A stretch of 64,000 bases of DNA from Nonomuraea guangzhouensis (GTDB lineage: Bacteria; Actinomycetota; Actinomycetes; Streptosporangiales; Streptosporangiaceae), in NCBI RefSeq assembly GCF_019396345.1, contig NZ_JAHKRM010000001.1:248001-312000 (forward strand), in the 5' to 3' direction. This document shows, piece by piece, positions 63,233 to 64,000 of the stretch (positions are counted from its first letter, which is position 1; each line of letters begins with the position of its first letter). Position numbers and translations under genes: made by a program. The notes under the pieces were generated by a model, which saw nothing but the letters and a program-made list of their open reading frames with translations, had not been told where the DNA came from and searched no databases.

Positions 63233-64000
63233 ATGCAAAAAGCCAGAGCAGCAGCGATCCTGGCGGGGCTCGCGGTAGCGGTCGCCGCCTGCGGAAACGC
63301 GCCGACGACCACGCAGCCCGCGGCGTCGAGCTCGGCATCGGCGACCGCCGGCGGCGGCAAGACGCTGCAGGGCGTCAAGCTCGAGGTGGCCGCCAAGTGG
63401 ACCGGCGACGAGCAGAAGAACTTCCAGAAGGTGCTCCAGGCCTTCATGGACAAGACCGGCGCCACGGTGACCTACGCCTCCACCGGTGAAGACACGGGCG
63501 CCTACCTCGGCCCGCGCATCCAGGGCGGCAGCCCGCCCGACGTGGCGATCCTGCCGCAGCCGGGCCTGGTGCAGCAGTACGCCAAGCAGAACGCGCTGAA
63601 GCCGCTCACCCCCGAGGTGACCAAGGAGATCGACACCAACTACACGCCGTACTGGAAGGAGCTGGGCTCCGCCGACGGCAAGTCGTACGGTGTGCTGATC
63701 AAGGCCGCGCACAAGTCGCTGGTCTGGTACCGCTCGCAGGCGTTCGACGACGCGGGCGTGCAGGTGCCGACGAACTGGGACGAGCTGGTCAAGGCCTCCC
63801 AGACGATCGCCGACTCCGGCACCCCGCCGTTCTCCTTCTGCGGCGCCTCCGGCTGGACGCTGACCGACCTGTTCGAGAACGTCTACCTGTCCAGCGCGGG
63901 CCCGGAGAACTACGACAAGCTCGCCAAGCACGAGATCCCGTGGACCGACCCCAGCGTGGCCACCGCCCTGCAGAAGATCGCGCAGATCGTGGGCAAGAAG
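63233..64000 (+). CDS. Second sugar ABC transporter substrate-binding lipoprotein (3' end outside window)
   Basis: Open from the ATG at 63233 to the window edge (256 codons). The lipobox is AVAAC with Cys20, then a Ser/Ala/Gly linker and a binding-protein fold (LEVAAKWTGDEQKNFQKVLQ, GGSPPDVAILPQPGLVQQYA, SYGVLIKAAHKSLVWYR, PTNWDELVKASQTIADSG). This resembles alpha-glucoside binding proteins; permease genes should follow. GAGG overlapping the previous stop serves as its ribosome binding site. Confidence 0.92.
   Translation, partial: MQKARAAAILAGLAVAVAACGNAPTTTQPAASSSASATAGGGKTLQGVKLEVAAKWTGDEQKNFQKVLQAFMDKTGATVTYASTGEDTGAYLGPRIQGGSPPDVAILPQPGLVQQYAKQNALKPLTPEVTKEIDTNYTPYWKELGSADGKSYGVLIKAAHKSLVWYRSQAFDDAGVQVPTNWDELVKASQTIADSGTPPFSFCGASGWTLTDLFENVYLSSAGPENYDKLAKHEIPWTDPSVATALQKIAQIVGKK

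Overview
The window is high-GC actinobacterial chromosome. The gene order of the core (atp operon, AtpI-like, wecA, glyA, Sua5, prmC, prfA, rpmE, rho, thrB, thrC, hom, lysA, nrtL), the R/D/G/N-rich insert in Rho, the DUF397/DUF5753 regulator pair and the many GTG starts suggest a Streptosporangiales-type organism (Nonomuraea-like). The genus is an inference from gene order and style, not from a database match.

Layout. 1-7.0 kb (minus): F0F1 ATP synthase genes atpG(partial)-A-H-F-E-B, an AtpZ-like and an AtpI-like membrane protein, and the lipid-linked glycan initiator wecA. 7.0-20.3 kb (mostly minus): glyA, a small accessory patch (minisatellites plus a repeat-rich 703-residue protein coupled to a 126-residue partner), the translation genes sua5-prmC-prfA-rpmE, a secreted Ig-like protein, a NarL-type two-component pair, and rho. 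20.7-23.4 kb: thrB and thrC. 23.4-49.4 kb is an accessory block lying between thrC and hom, which are normally adjacent. It holds (a) six glycosyltransferase-like proteins in two paralogous families plus a coiled-coil membrane protein, (b) a secreted propeller protein and a membrane Ser/Thr kinase with STAND-like spacer and WD40-like repeats, (c) a WhiJ-type regulator/DUF397/ATPase trio, (d) VOC, alpha/beta-hydrolase/MarR, aldo-keto reductase and cupredoxin genes, (e) an ISAs1-like element with intact target duplication carrying a zinc-ribbon passenger, (f) an IS608-like element with tnpA, tnpB and a predicted guide RNA that splits a small secreted-protein gene, and (g) a second, nearly identical atpE. 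49.4-64 kb: hom, lysA, nrtL, another coiled-coil glycosyltransferase, an asparagine-synthetase-like protein lacking the glutaminase Cys, trehalose synthase treS, a PadR/ABC/FtsX-type export operon, and two tandem sugar-binding lipoproteins (the second cut by the window end).

How genes work together. Most neighbours in operons overlap by 4 bases (ATGA or GTGA), indicating translational coupling: atpF-atpH, prfA-prmC, the 703/126 pair, the glycosyltransferase pairs, hom-lysA and the PadR-ABC-permease operon. The best candidates for undescribed biology are the glycosyltransferase cluster with its shared C-terminal module, the repeat-rich coupled protein pair at 8.7-11.2 kb, the duplicated ATP synthase c-subunit gene, and the passenger-carrying ISAs1-like element.
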